Positions 1 to 14,817 of a DNA stretch of 64,000 nucleotides are shown one piece after another. Each line of letters begins with the position of its first letter. Position 1 is the stretch's first letter. The notes under the pieces were generated by a model. The model searched no databases, had not been told where the DNA came from, and saw nothing but the letters and a program-made list of their open reading frames with translations. This DNA comes from Phoronis australis (lineage: Eukaryota > Phoronida > Phoronidae). The position numbers and the translations under genes were made by a program. The DNA lies in contig NMRA01000730.1 in assembly GCA_002633005.1 (NCBI GenBank), positions 1 through 64,000 on the forward strand, given 5' to 3'.

Positions 1-2901
1 CTGTTTCCACAGCAATATTGAACATTTTGTTAAATGCAATTAGTGAATCCATTGAAGGTTTCTAATCAGTTACGCCACAAGCCAATTATAACTAAGGATT
101 TGTGATATTTGCTGGTTAGATTAAATTTTGAACAAATTGTAAAATTAATTCACCACAGAAATGAGTGTCAGTTCCAATTTCATGAAGATCATTTGACAAC
201 AAGTAAAAAATAAGTGATGACGTATATCAACATTTTTCATGACTGAATTCACAAGAACTCATTAGCTATGACGGATTTCTCCTTAATAAGTGGTAGGTGG
301 GAGGGTAGAGGAGGAGGGAATGGGGGGCACTGCTTATACATACTCCAGACTGGCCAAAGCAACAACAGAGTAATTGGATGATACCATACATAACACAAGG
401 CCAAATTTGACCAATTAGAGAAAATACCTTAAAGAGGTACAACCTCACCAGTTTTTGGACAACAATTTCCGAAATTGTCATTTTCTAAATTTTCAAGGGC
501 AAGGCCTTCAATCCCCCAATATTCTGCCACTTTCCCCTCTAAAAATTTAGAAAAATCACGCGAAGAGTTAGAAAAATCCCAATCGAGGTTTGAATCACTT
601 GTAACTAACACAGGTGACATCGGAGTGCAAAATGTTAGTTTTGGCTGCTTGAGGGCTTGAGGCGGAGCCTACGAGGGCTTGGCAAGAGGGTGGGCAGGAG
701 AGGGGGCAGGGGGGTGCTATTGATGATGATGATTGGAGGTAGAATTTTCCCCTCACCGCCAAAAGATTCCCCTCTTAAAAGGCACAGGCACCTTTCCCTC
801 TGATGAACGAGGGCCCTGAAGGGCTTCAAACGCTATTGAGAATGACAAACAATTTTTAAAATACTGCCTGGTGGTAGCTATAGTACAGAATTACCACTAC
901 GAAGAGCACAAATCGGACGGTACATATCTTTTCTGGAAAAAAAATGAAATAATGAAATTTCACTTGTCTGCCATATTGTGAGTTAAATAGGTCAGATTTT
1001 AGAAATACTAACCAGTGAGGATGAAATAACCTCTCCAATTAGCGGTACATCCCTACTAATTATAGTAAACATTCTTCATTACGACAAAACTTATTACTTC
1101 AGTCAGCATGTTTCTATTGTTCTGCAGCTCATCACATTGCTGTAAATTTTACCAAATGTTGTTTGGTGACACATTTTGTGAAAAGTAGGGTAAAAGCAAA
1201 GTAAAATTTTTTTAAGTCATAAACCATAAAAATTCGCCATTTTGGAACAGTGAATATTTAATATTTTGCTCATGGTCGCAGCTTGTACAAAATTTCAGAA
1301 ATAGACCCATTAGAAGTCCCAAATTCAAGAATAAAGATTTAGATCATTCATCTACATGGACACATGAAAAAATTGAAACGGCATTTATTTTCTAAAATTT
1401 TATGAACTGCTAAGTTTATTTTGAGACTATTAGAGCAGTGTATTTGATGAATGCCAAAGTCACCCGTGTAACAATTTTCGGAATCAACAAAAATCAATTT
1501 CTGCTTGAACTTTGATGTCCCAAATTTTAGAGACTGCCCAGAATTTTTGGCAGATTGCTGAGAAATTTAACAAAATAAAAATTCATCTGCCTGTTATATT
1601 GTGTTCCAAACTGAAGAATTTTTATCATACGCCCTCACTGTTCAGGACATCCAAAAAGTAATCAAATAAACTCCATTTCCACATCACAATGGCTAACTCC
1701 ACTAGAGTAAAAATTATAGTAATAACTTTGAGAAAACGTTCCCCAGTAAAGTTCTCCTTGTTCCTGTCCGTGGCACAAAGCTACTAGTATGCTACGACAA
1801 TGAATTTCAGTTGTTGTCGAAGTCCTCGACGGAACTCTGAACCGTTTTATCTCATTGCTTTTAAGGGGCGGATCCAGGATTTTTAAAAGGGGGTCCAAGT
1901 CACTCAGCTTCGTCTTCCATTTGTAGAGTTCTTGCCAAGCATTTTTGACAATAGTTCAGGAAGTGTAAATGCAAAATTCAAGCTACAACTACCAACAAAC
2001 AATAATCAGCAGACGTACATGCAGGAAATAAAACTGGCTAACCGCCGCTAGTGACTAGTGTTGTTGTCGTTCCTGAGCCTGGCACACCATAGGTGGTGCT
2101 GGTTCAGCTTGTGCGCAACACCACAGATCTTGTGCATTGAAGGTAAACAGCATTGGCCATCCATGTATTGCACTCTATGATTCACATCTGACAAGATTCC
2201 AAAATGAAAAAGCATGATACCACAAGGGGAGCTGTCTTTAGACTATGTTATTTGTTTTGATTTGAAGTGAAATGTGTTATCAAAAGGAACAGGAGTTGAC
2301 AGTGTGAACAGCTATACATTAGCATTACAGCAAGTGCAAATATTGTTCAGGGAAAGCACAACACTTTGATGATGATGCTGCAGTACACAGCTTCCAAAAG
2401 CGGTACTAGTTGGCAACTATCGGATTGGACTTTTCACTAATATTGATAATTTGATGCACATATTTCACCTGTCTGTCAAAGCACAATGCACATCAACTTA
2501 TCATATATTGAATTTATTAAATGCACGACACTTTTCATAGTTCACAGTCTTTATTCTGTTACGTTTGTACTTTCGGAACAAAATATATTCACTAAGTTTG
2601 TGTCAGATGCACACACCGTAATCACTTATGTGTCACACTGTGGACAAGAGTGTGACTCCTACCACCAGAGGGCTGTCAACTCGCTAACTGTCGAGTGAGC
2701 GTTTAGTCGATTGACAAACAACTCGACCGACGAAACGACGCTTGTTAAGTGACATTCATGCGAAATTAGTCACCAGAGAACACACGAGTGTAGAATTTGT
2801 TAGAATCTGGCATGAAGATGTCACTTATTATTCCCTATCGGCTAATTCACTGGCAGTTGTCTTTGACCGTAGGCCTACTCAAATCAAATCATCGTACTCA
2901 C
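1..2901. other. gene-poor AT-rich stretch, possible intron of the minus-strand gene
   Basis: No convincing exon is visible on either strand. The short open frames here have no flanking splice sites and no family resemblance. A fragment at about 1865-1900 (GGGGCGGATCCAGGATTTTT followed by AAAAGGGGG) looks like the edge of a dispersed repeat. A weaker version of its core, ATCCAGGATTT, occurs at about 60933. Confidence 0.4.
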
Positions 2902-3967
2902 CGATTTCCAAACTGGAAAGGTCCAAATACTCCACCACTTGCAGTGGCTTTTTCGCTCTCGAACGGATAACCTGAAATACGATAATCGTAGTAAGAAACT
3001 TTGACGATTATCAGAGTACAATGTCACAGTATTCCGTGCAAAAATCATTTACAAACCTGAGTGGTCAGCCGCATGGTAACGCCATCCTGAGTTCCATCTT
3101 CAATGTTTGGGTTGCGGACTGTTTACGGTGCCTGAAAATTGTGTTTCCGCGAGCAACGTTGACACCAACTTCAAACTAAGTAAGTTTTAGAAAGTGAATA
3201 AGTGTCTTAGCTATTCATATAATATAATATGGAAATTTTGGAACACTGGCCATCTCCAACAAATTTTGGTGTCGTTGATATTAAGCAATCTTTCAACTTT
3301 GCGTAGCGATTTACATTCTAGGGTCAGTAGGTCAAACATTTATAAAGTTTTTTATTGCCCGATAGAGGGTGCTACTGTCAAATGTGGGAAGCTTAGACAT
3401 CTTATGTGATGTCTGTGGTGGGAAGGCTACGAGTTTCAGTGCCAAGACCATAGACATCATATTAGTATTCGTGTCCGATAGGAAAGACACTCCGAAGCAC
3501 TAGACTTACCTGTCTACCAATGAGTGCGCACGAAATTCTTACCTCACACGCTATTACCCTCTCATGGACACATATTCCCCCTCCTGTACCCAAATCAACA
3601 TTTGGCTTTGATACAAATCGAGAGTGAATTAATTCCACGTTGAATTTTCAATATTATCCAAATAAGGAACGTTTCCATCTGCCAACGGTTAACACACTTT
3701 AAGGACTGAGTCCATATGTGTTTTCAATGAACTCAGGGCTCACTTTTCAAAGAGGAGTTATTAGTAATGAAATGACAGAAAACGATTTCGCCTGAGTAAA
3801 TAAAGGCACAAATACGCAAAATGATTTAGGGAACTATATTTGGGACATGTAACCGATCGCCGACTGGGCCCCTTTTCACGCCGTCTCGCGGATATATCGT
3901 TTTGCTCGTGGCACGGTGCACCTTGTACGCGCACAAATTCCTTCAGTTCAGTGCCCGCGAAAGCCAT
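2902..3967 (-). CDS. 5' exons of an unidentified gene, LRR-like N-terminus (partial)
   Basis: I see three candidate exons on the minus strand. Exon A is 3967-3922, starting at an ATG and ending at CAAG|GTGCAC in phase 1. Exon B is 3118-3057 and ends CAG|GTTTGT. Exon C is 2971-2902, bounded by a TTTCAG acceptor and a strong GTGAGT donor. The joined frame is open and reads through DGVTMRLTTQVIRSRAKKP into LQVVEYLDLSSLEIG. The last stretch has the spacing of the first strand of a leucine-rich repeat. The acceptor of exon B is weak. A better acceptor 16 bases upstream (TTTTCAG|GCACC) would bring in an in-frame stop, in which case translation would begin at the internal ATG at 3074. Later exons were not found and may lie below coordinate 1 or be too short to spot. 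The GC-rich stretch at 3.84-4.5 kb could be its promoter. The family is not recognised, and the LRR reading is inference. Confidence 0.4.
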
Positions 3968-4914
3968 TTTATTCTCTTACACCGCTCCATTCTCTCGGGC
4001 CACTGTATATAAACTGATAAAAACTTTTACGCACAAATCAACTGCTTGCACATTCCCGCCAATTCCCGATTTTGGCAAAACAGCCGCTACACTAAATGAG
4101 AGCAGAAAAATAGTTATTTGATTTCACGATTCAACCTTTTTATTTAAAAAATGAAACAGTAACGGCTAGGACTATACTCCCAGGTATAAGACACGAAAGT
4201 ATAATCCAACAGCTCGGTCGACGAGGTCGTCCGCGAGCACTGAGGGGAAATGGCATCGGGGTGAGGCTAATTAATATGTGCCGCCGTGACTCAAGTTGGT
4301 CCGAGCGCTGGGAAGGCAAACAAGGTGACGAGACGCGAAAAAATGGCCCATGAGTGGGAAATGTGCGTCCGCAAAAAAGGGAATCATTGCGCAAGTGAAG
4401 AATTTCGTGTGCATTTAGACTGGAGGCCGGCCAAGTGCTTTGCTTGAACGGTTTTGATAGCCGCATGCCATGTTAGCTGGCCGTTACCGCAGGTGTTCCG
4501 GCTCGAGCTGCACACCGGATCGGCGTGGGAATTAACACCTGCCATTACTAAAAATTCATAACCGATAAAGATTCCGTTTTTTGGAGATCTGCAGTTCTTA
4601 TAGCATTGCGTCTAGTTAGGGAAAGCTGATTGGTCAAACGATCAAAATAGGCCTAGCTGTGAACTTTGTGTGACAGGATTGCAGTTACGATACTTTGCAC
4701 TTATTTGAAACCGAATAGGCCTCCTGCCGGAGTACATACGCATCAACGGTTTACCAGCCTAGTTAAAAACGATGTCTTTTTTCACACCAACCGGTAACCA
4801 TGACCAAAACGTGCATCACTCCGTCGAGTGTAATATCAGTCGTTCGGTTGTCCATTAAGCTACATGTTGCCCAGCTCGGCGGCCTCGTCGCCACGCGGGG
4901 ACCCGTTCTTGTAA
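3119..4914. other. intergenic/5' region, GC-rich at 3.84-4.5 kb
   Basis: Apart from the candidate first exon at 3922-3967, no gene is supported. The stretch from about 3840 to 4500 has clearly more G+C and more CpG than its surroundings and is open in several frames on both strands, which is what a CpG-rich promoter region gives. The open frames at 3840-4121 (plus) and 4140-4466 (minus) have no recognisable domain. Confidence 0.35.
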
Positions 4915-5257
4915 GACCAGGGCTGTACTCGAAACTCTAAATTTATTTTTGGCAATACAACTCAAGATAATTGGTTATTAGACTGTGCTCGAATACATTA
5001 TAGTTTACGCATATGAGTTGCTAGTCCATGTTTGCACTTTTTGACACTTATATTAGTACTACAAACTCTAGTAAAAGCCTTAATGTTGGTTTATCAACTG
5101 CAAACTAGGACTAAAAAATTATCCACGTAAGTCATTATGTACTCCAGCATAGAATAATAGACATTTATCTTGAGTTCGCACAAAAATAGAGTAGAAAATG
5201 ACAAACATAATTTCGAGTTCCATTTCGAGTAAAAAAATTAGAACCCAGACCCTGGTC
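4915..5257. mobile_element. foldback element, copy A
   Basis: About 343 bases bounded by inverted ends. The left end reads GACCAGGG, then TACTCGAAAC. The right end reads TTTCGAGTAAAAAAATTAGA and closes in CCCTGGTC. Both halves repeat the motifs ACTCGAA and GTTCGAG, with a palindromic core around GTTTGCACTT / TGCAAACTAG. Related copies occur at 26780-27142 and 44662-45064. There is no coding capacity, so it is a non-autonomous foldback or MITE-type element. Confidence 0.7.
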
Positions 5258-8200
5258 ACAAAAGCGTGGCGAAAAGACAGGTGTCGAAACTCTGGTTTAT
5301 TATCTTTGTACCAAGCGCTCAACGTTGATGTCTCCAAAAATAGTTCAAACTCGCAAACTATCGTAGTGAATCGTAGTGAATTCGTTGCAAAAGCCTTCTA
5401 CTTCGTTTCAATTTCAGACGATTGTGATGTCTTAATCGAGAATAAATCAAGACATCAATCTTGTCCATTGTTAAGAGTTCCCGTAGTCTTTTGTACGGTT
5501 TCACAACACACGGACCCATTATCTACCACGGATAACAGAGTTACAGCCATTCGTCAACCATTTATTGTATTTCTGCGGGTAAAATGAGCCTTTTTCAAGT
5601 GATTCAGTTTCAAAAGCTAAACAATTCTAGAAATTCTAAGTTTTAGTTTCCTATATATCAATTCATTTTAGTCATCGCAAAGGCGGTAATTGATTTACTT
5701 CACATAATGGGAACATTAGTTGGATTTTCTGTTAATGAAAAGGTACTTTGACAACAGCAGGACCTGTACAAATCTGTATTGACAAGTTGCCGTAAAATGG
5801 ACATCATCTTTGCTCATCTTTGTCAGAAACCAACTTGGAAATCTTTTCTGTGCCATTGCATTAGTATAAGAGTTTTTTGTGTGGCTTTTTGTACAACAAT
5901 TTCATTGCTCGTTAACCCGATCCATTTTTGTAAACAGACGTATTCTTTCCTGGTTTTGTTTACTTGTTTCTTGCAGTTTTGCTTCAGTCCAATCAGAGAG
6001 CACGATTATGCATGAAACCGACACTTCAGCTGCACCACATGCAAGTCGATATTTAATACACAGCAGGGATTTCATAGTTGTGAATGATTGATTAGTGTAC
6101 GGTGTAATGTACGATAACAAAAAGTTAAAAAGAGCTCAACATTGAGCCTATATACTTAATTACGCCTATGGTCATGGCGTCTGTCATTTGCCTAAGTGTT
6201 CAATTCATTAGCCAAAGCACGACACTCGCCGCCAGTTTCCATCCGTAGATGAGTATCGGCAGTCTTTTGTTAGAAAGATCACTCTTTCTAAATCGCGACC
6301 CTTTGATTTTTGAAAAACTTTATCCTTTCCATTTGGCAACATTTGGTACATTGGCGATAGAAGGCATCTAGGCCTGATGTAGTGAATAATGTTGCATGGG
6401 GGACTCCTTGACACCACAGGAGTTGGCATTGTTCATACAAATACTTTTAAACGTTGTCTGATTTTTCGGTGTCACTTTCGGAGCTACAGCACATATGAAT
6501 AAACCTTTTCCTATACGTTTCTTAAAACATCTATATTTCACAATGGGCATTTTTGATAATAATAAAAAAAATCCTGCCCCGATCGTCCTTTGGAAGGATA
6601 CCAAACTCGTTCAAAAACGACATTCACACATTAGTGGCGCAACACTGAAAAGGGGGGATCTATAGCANCCCGGCAGCACACTATGATGCGTCGCCAATGT
6701 CACACCCAGTTCTCTTAAACAAAGTATTGCTCTGTGGATTTCGACAACCCTCAAACGGTCGGGGCAAATTAGAAAGGCCTTACAAAGTCTGCTAAACGTG
6801 CAAGCGTGACCTAACCCATAACTCTTCACGAGAGCTCCAGCCATGGAATGCCAACACACGCATGTGACCTACGTAAGAACCCTATTCTATTATTAGAGCT
6901 TGCCACCCATAGTCTAGCCGCGAGAGTTTGCAATGAAAATTTCCGGCTACCTGCTCGACTGAGCTTTGATCGAGAGTTGTAGTTATCAAATCAAGCCTAA
7001 TTTCATTGCTGCATTTTCATTTTGTTATCAATGTTCATCAAGTGATACTCTTGAGGTACGGTTCTATATAATCAGCGTTTTCTCTACAAAATTAGTTAAC
7101 AAACCCGACAATTACACTGGTCATTCACCTACCTTGGGTGGATGCCGAGGATGGTTTGGCCCCTGATAACTTTTCAGCTCCAGTCGTAGAACCACGTTCG
7201 ACAACCTATCATACTGAATGCCAGGTGTTTTCAACAAGACATTTTTAGGTGTTAAAATTATGTTACAGTATTTTACGGAAAGAAGTTACATTTGGCCCAA
7301 CTGAAATGTTTAGTCCAAAAAACAGGTGTATTTAGGTAACTTTGTTACCTGTTGTATTTAGCTAAGACTACTGCTATCAGTAGTATTTGTCGACTATAAA
7401 AAACAACAAAAACACCCTCGGGCATTTTGGGTGTTACGTCTCCCGTTCGACAAAAAATAACGCTGTCGGTGCGTCTTAATTTTGTGTGCTGCAGTGAACG
7501 TTTCACACTTATATTTTGGCTTAGACCCAGATGTCCCGCTTTTCAATCCAGTTGTTCCGTTTTTCGTTCTTAAATGTTGGTCGTGAAAATAATGCAACAG
7601 GTGTTCAAAATACCTTTGTCTCTTTTTATGAATGTTGTTATTTTTCAGAGTCCATTTTTGTAACATAATAATCGTAAAAATGTGTTCCATTGTCTCTTGT
7701 TTTCAAGCTACGCGACAGATGTTTGCCGATTTTTGTCTATCAGAGATCCTTTATCTGCAAATTTTGGATATATACTCGGAGTAATTTGTCGCATTTTAGT
7801 AAAGATAACTGGAATCTGATTTTTTACTCAAGAATGTAATTGTCACAAACGGCACCAAAGGTCCAATTAGTTATGATATATAAATATATAAAATTTTGGA
7901 TGAACGCTTGACTAAATTAACCACAGCAAGTGTGAGGGATCCATATTCTAAAACTTTTGTCTTTATATGGTAGAAATCTTTTGAATCATTGAAATCATTT
8001 CCCTAATGGCTTAACTAGCATTCATATAACCTCTCTGGTTCATTTCCTCTTTTATGTTACTATTACACGCTGTTATTTTTCGCATTTTGGTAAAAGTTAA
8101 ACAGGATTAAAAGATTTTTAAAGTAGTCAGGTATGCGAAATGGTAATTAAATGATGTATGTTGTGATTCTGGTATAATCATCAAGAACTGACAGCATGTG

Positions 8201-11200
8201 GAGAATTTCTCGCTTACACTGGTCACCGCTCAGATTCCCTTAGCCCCAGACAGCGTTACGATGCCTATTCAGCGCGCCCTTTGTAATGATGTGGATCTGA
8301 GCTAATGAAGTGGAAGGTAATAGCTGGCATTACTGTCTCAACAATGGTTGTTGTTAGTACTCCAAATTTGGTTTTCTCTAGCATTCGCAGAGTTACAGCC
8401 TGCAACTCTGTAGAGTAGTTTTAACTCGGTACATTATAAATATTAAAAAATGACTAAAAAGGTTAACTTGTGTTTATCTTCACAAAGGGCCACTTCCCAC
8501 AGGAACAATATGTTTCATATTGGTTTTCGTTATTTAATGTTTAATGCTTCTGCCCACTTGTTTATTTTCTTACCGGGAACGGGTTGATAACTTTTCATCT
8601 AAGTTTTAAACTTAAAGTACCAAAACAGTGGTAGGTTTTGATCGCCAGCGAAACTTAATTAGTTAAGTTCATTTTGAGCCCATCCCTGAACTTTCCACAT
8701 TGCAGGTACACTAAACACTTCACGTGTCATAATTTAATCTTCATTAGAACTAAAATCATAAAATATATACAAAAGTGCAAATGTGATGATAACCGAACTG
8801 AAGACTTGGAATCTCTGGACAGTTTCGGTGACACTGACTATATAACTATTCTAGCTCTTTGTCGGTAAGAAAAAATGAAAAGTGGGCACAAGTTAAGTGC
8901 AACTGTTTCCTGGTCAAAAATCTGGTTAAATGAGATATTAAAAAATGAATCCATGTGACATTGTTAACTCTGATTAGCGTTTGTATATCCACCGAGTATT
9001 TCAATATGCGCGGTAGTTTATCTTCAATCGTACCCAATGATTGTAGTTTTTAGATTATTAGTCCATCGATTGTTAAAAATCGAAAACCGTACTTGATTGT
9101 TTTTTTCCAGCTGAATACCGCCGTAGTGTTCGTTTTTAACGAAAATAAGTGACAATGGCGCACATGAAGTAATATCCCACGACACGAGACATTAATGTCG
9201 AGTGGGATCTTACTTACGCCAATCGAGATACGTTTTGTATTTATCCCATACGCTTCAAATTCCTAAGTTTCTTTATTTTTTTCCACAGATTTTCGAAATA
9301 CTTCATTCAGACTGTTCACGTGGCGGATCGCATCCTATGTGCATGTACTTGCGCGTTAGGTTGCAAGTTTTCTCCAGTAAAAGAAACAGTTTTCAATGTA
9401 ACGATATATTACTTGAAAAGAGATAACAGAGAGGAAACCAACAGCAACTTAGCACTGAACTTGTAACATCTCCTGAAAATAACTAAATAACAACAATATT
9501 TGATATTGTAGTTACCGAGGAATCGGCGCCTGAGTTGCAGACGATATATTTAGCAAATGAAATCTGAGACAGAACTGTCATATAATGAACAGTCCTGTTC
9601 CAGATGTTACGACTGAGACCTGGTTGCATGTTGAGTGTTATTTACACTGCTACAATTGTGTCACTTTAAACTATTTTCGGAAAGTTTGATGATCTAATCA
9701 GCCTCAGATAGACTGTTTTATATATCTGAGAATCAGCTAAGGACGTCTAGTCGACATTGCCCTACTTTTTGAACTTTCCGTGTCAGAGGTCACTGTTAAA
9801 GTAATGCGGGAGGTGAATACGGAAAAAATTATTCCATGACCGTATTTCCCTCCACAGATTCATCGCTTATGGGATAAATCCCAAGCAAGTACACACATTG
9901 CAGCAAAATAATGCAAACAACTCGCACGCATACGCGGCGCAACCTCAGCGGCGGCGAGATTGGAATCGGCATTTCATGGGGGCTGGAGTTCTATGATTAG
10001 AGTAACACGACTGAAGACCGGTCACTCACTAAAAACGAAAACGTTCAGCCCGTGACACATAGAGAATGAGTTTTTAGTTGAATCCTGCTTCTATCACTCA
10101 AGTGGGATCAGCAAGTGATAGAAAGAGGGTTGTTTGAAACCATCCGCGCAGGATTTAGTACCCTATTCACAATACATTTGCCAGAAGTAGCATTAATAAG
10201 TCTGTCAAAGTAATTACAGGGGATTAATATTATAATCAACTTCAATTCAAATAAAGGATAAGACTGCAATCGCATTTATGAAGAAAGCTTATGCTTTAAC
10301 ACCAAAATATTGTTTATAGAAACTTTCTACGTTCAAGCTTTGTGAAGCACCTGACAGAGAGAAATATTCCTTCATAGCAGATGCCCCTCTTAAAGAAAAT
10401 CAAGCCTGGGTCATTTTGATTACGTCAGAAAATCGGTTTCAAAAATGTCCTGCCATTGTCAGACAATATACATGCAGAATTTAAGGGGTTTTTAAGTGTC
10501 AAGATCATATTGCCTTAGTTCGCTTAATCACTGGGTGGGGAATGAACTATAGGCTTAGATGCATAAAAAATCACAAGTAAAGATGTTTTATTCTGTTTTG
10601 AATTTCGACTAAAATGGGAACAAAGTTGCATGGCACATTTTGCGGTGCAAAACATTGAGACACCTTCGTTCCCATTTTTATGCAAAGAGGTCCACCTCAA
10701 AACAAGTACTAAGGAGTCTCAAGACGTAGAACGCATTGTTGTTTTCAGTGATGGAAGGAAAGGATATCTTTGGCTTTCCCGACCAGTAACAGCTACATGC
10801 AAATTAATAAAAAGGCTTTATTCAGTCCCCACTTGAACCGAAGGGAGCTCCGTGGAAGGGGACAACACACAGAGGGAATTCTACCAATAGCGTTTCCGTA
10901 ACTGGGAGAATATTCTTCTTTACCAACTGGTACATGTAGCTGAATCCCACAATATCATGTAACACCCCTTTTTGACATGCGTAAATTCAGCATATTTCTT
11001 GACTTCACTGTTTGAAAGTGTATAATACCGCCCTCTTTTGGGGTGTTCACCAAAACCCGGGAATAGTTCCGCACACGCAAGAATCTCGTTTAGGAAGCTA
11101 GTGTGATCACGTGCTTTGCTCATAGTGGCGAGATTCTCGCGTCTGCAGAACGTACACATGGTTTTGTGACCTGCCCCTTTAGCTGTTACTTCAGCTTAGT

Positions 11201-14200
11201 GAGTAAATCAGTTTTAAACCAAGACACTTTCCCACTGCGTATTGAAGTAGGCTGTCTTTCCTGAAAGTGGTCATGAAACTAGCCTAAAGCGTTAGTCACA
11301 CACTTGCCGGTTCAGTAAACTTATGAGACTTGACATCATCAACAGGGCTTTGTTTGTTTAATTTTAAAGATTTGAATGAACAAGTCATATATAACATCTG
11401 TTAATAGACCAAATCCAGATTTAGTTTCATTTTAAATAAACTGATAGTGGAAAGCAAGATCACGGAACACCCAGTGACCTCATCTAGCCGAAGTCGCTTA
11501 TGTGATTTTCACAACCGCTGTCATCAACCCGTGAAGACCCTGACAAATATTAGAGTTCTCGGTTTATCTCAGTGTCAACTACTCTTATAGGTGATATACC
11601 GATTTACGTATGGCGAAGTCCCAGCAACTGCGTGTAAATGGACTAATTTATTCATTCGAGAGATTAAGTTGTGACATGAAATTCCTAGATATACAAATGT
11701 GATGCCCTTGCCGACTGAATCAAATTCGTACAGCATTTGACAACCAGAGGCTTCAGAGATCATGTGATGAAGCATTTGTTCGTGACTGAAGTGGCGAATT
11801 CAGGATCATGGACAGAATTAATGGTACATTATAGTACTCCATTACAATAATACAAGCGCGGCCGATCAGTTGACTTGGACCCTGCTTCTCCCCTATGGAC
11901 CGCACCCAGGCAGTTGTGATTCTCAATTCTTTTTTACTAACCTTAATATTTGATACAACTCAGTGTGAGATTGTTTTGTGATACACAAAGTCGTCTATTT
12001 CTAAATCGCGCCATATGGAGCCGCATGCTGTCGCTAACAGCCTTATATTTTTGTTTATTGGAACATTAAGCTCGCAACATGCCCCCCCAACTCTTATGAT
12101 GATGAGGGTCTTCAGTTAAGTACGCTATCAAATTATCTTTGTTTTAAGAAACTGTTATTTAGCAGGGGAGATAAACTGCGACAATATAGACAACATGCAC
12201 GTTCGAAAAAATGCTTTGAATATAACCTCGTGTAACCAACGGGGTCTTTCCAAGACACGGTAAGATCACATAAGTTTCGGAAACAATAGCACCAAATTTT
12301 GCGTGTTGGTAGATATCATATAAAAACATGAATTTAGTAAAGTATCAATGTAGTATAATATATTTTATACAAAAAAATGGAAAATAAAATTTCAGCTGTA
12401 GCCATTGTGTGCCCTTAATTGTTAAGATTTTGCCATAATCCTAATACGTTCTCTACACAAATTGAAATATAACTCCCTCTTTGACGATTAGCATTGAGTT
12501 TCCTTGGAGACGTCTTTAAAATGTTTAGTCGACCATAAGTACTGGTTTCTTTTGAGTATTTTAATTGTCAATAAAGGTAACATATAACAAGTCTTTATTC
12601 TTTTATGTTTATGAAATTTCAAGCTCATTGATTTAATAAAATAAACATTCTTATTACACGCATAATAAGACTAGAAACTGCCTCATGCCTCGGGGTCAAC
12701 TTCATTCAAATTTTGTGTACAACAATTTATATAACTTGTCGATTTATTTCACTCAACTACAATGGGTACATACGCAACTCCTTCAACATTTTATTATGCA
12801 TAATAAACATTGGTATTTATTTCCGAAGTTATTCAATAATCGGCCCGTTAAAGTTACTTTGATCTTGAGGGCATACGCAGTGATGTAAAAGGGCTCATAC
12901 TGTAAACGTAACACAAGGAATTTCTGTTCTAAATTCTCACAAAAAATATGAAATTTCCCTTCAAGGAGCATTCCATCACACAATTCATTGAAACCTTTTT
13001 GGCTCGGCAGTTGAATTATTGTATGACGTCACAGCATTTTTGACAAGGAGTTTTGGAATATGACGCAGAAAAAATGTTTAGCAGACGACAGTCCGAAAGC
13101 AGGTCAATCAGATGAATACTTTTTATCATGGCGTACTCATTTTTTGTTGTCTGATGAGAATCACATCCTTCCGGACAAGACCTCAAGCTTCCTTCAGAAA
13201 TTTCAGTCATCGATTAGTGCTGCTCGTTAGTTATTTTTTCTGAATATTTTACTGGATTTTTAAAGTGTTTTACCTGTTTCTACATTGTCTAATTTTATCC
13301 GGTTTCAGCATATGTAAGTTTTGAATTATTGAAAATGGGGTTTACGTCAATAATTGTGAGATCAAACAATATAAAATCAATGTGATTCACTTCAAGCGAT
13401 ATCCAAAAGAAAACCTAGGAATGAGTTTTTCAGTTCTTCGAGAAGGTGATTTTGGGATGTATATTATGAAATCGTTTCATAAAAATATCATCTACAGTAT
13501 ACCATATAAACATTATTTGACCGATTAGATCGTCATACCTGTTGAAGTGATATCATTTTAAACAGTATTTTGTGTCGTATAATCCTCTCAAAGTGATATG
13601 CATCGGTATAATTCCACGTATAATCTATACCCACAGTTTCACTGAGTGCAACACCGGCTAGTCAGACTGAGGAAGATAAGATAAAAATGACAAACGTTTA
13701 GGAATAAAAAAAACGAAATAGTTCCATTCAGGCAGCAGTTTAATACAAAAAATAAGACCTGATTTAACACGATCCGATTTTTGTGTCTTCCGCAGACTTT
13801 ATCGAAGCATTCGGCACTTGCCATTGTGTAAAATAGGGTGTTCCAGGGTAATAACCATACATGTATAACCTTAACAGCGCCCAATGCGTGACGGCGTTAT
13901 CGTCCGCAGCATTTATTTGATTTGGCCGACATTACACTATGGGAACGATACTGTCATCAGAATTCCACTTGAATTTTTTGGGAACCGATACTCAAGAGAT
14001 CAACAAGTTGATCCCCTGTATCAGGAAATTCACATCTCCGTGACATAGATACATGGTATCTTCGTGGAATAAATCACACAATGTATCCTAATTTTATTCG
14101 TGTTTCAACTGAAAGTTATGCAAGAAAAATATTCATTATTTTTGTTACTAGGTTGTGATATACCTTAGCCCCGTTATCATTTTCAGGTGGTCCGTAACTA

Positions 14201-14813
14201 ATTATAAGAATTTTAATAATTAAACATTTCAACCTAGATACCATAACAAAGTTTGCCTTTGCGAGTTGTTTATTTTGTTGAGCACAGTTGTTGAGTTTGC
14301 GAACTAAGACAAATAGTTAGCCTTTAGACGCAATTTTAACCTAATCCGATATTCAAAGCACGAGATTAAACAAACGAACAACGTTGATAACAAGGCAAGA
14401 GTCATAGGCCTTCGTTGACGCGGTTACAAGTAAACAACTGAAGACGTGTTTCGTTGTGAACAATGTTTTAGATATCTCTCATGTAATTGATAAGGTCTCT
14501 AGGCATACAGGTATTTACTAATTCGAGTGTAAAGTTTAAAAAATGAACTACCTTAACTAAAGTACTCGAAATCACAAGTTTCGATATTCTTAAACGAAAT
14601 TCTGGACACCTGCTGTGTATATACATGAGAGCTAGAGCATGCGACACGATTTATCACTGAGATGCCGTTTTTTGTAATTAAACTAAGTTGTTGGATTTTT
14701 TAGGGCTGTCATAGACGTAATTTGGTAGATAAACGTTTGTGTGGAATTGCTTCGTGTTGTTAAGAGCATTGCCGTACAATTCGGGGGCACACACCTGTAT
14801 CATAGCTAGTCAA
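5258..14813. other. 9.5 kb without a supported gene
   Basis: I read both strands and found no exon with a coding frame, flanking splice sites and family resemblance. The stretch is AT-rich, with short hairpins (for example an imperfect 46-base palindrome at about 9170-9216 around GACATTAATGTC) and a single N at about 6667. The open frame at 10920-11159 (minus) has no start, splice or domain support. It may be intergenic, or the intron of a gene whose exons I could not see. Confidence 0.4.
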
Positions 14814-14817
14814 TTAA

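Noticed and set aside
429-620. 63-residue minus-strand frame
   Set aside because: No splice sites, start context or family resemblance could be established.
4140-4466. 108-residue minus-strand frame
   Set aside because: Overlapping frames are open on both strands in a GC-rich stretch. There is no recognisable domain.
5198-5587. 129-residue plus-strand frame
   Set aside because: Its beginning lies inside the foldback element. There is no domain, splice or codon support.
10920-11159. 79-residue minus-strand frame as an exon
   Set aside because: It has ordinary amino-acid composition but no clear splice partner or domain. It was left out as unsupported.
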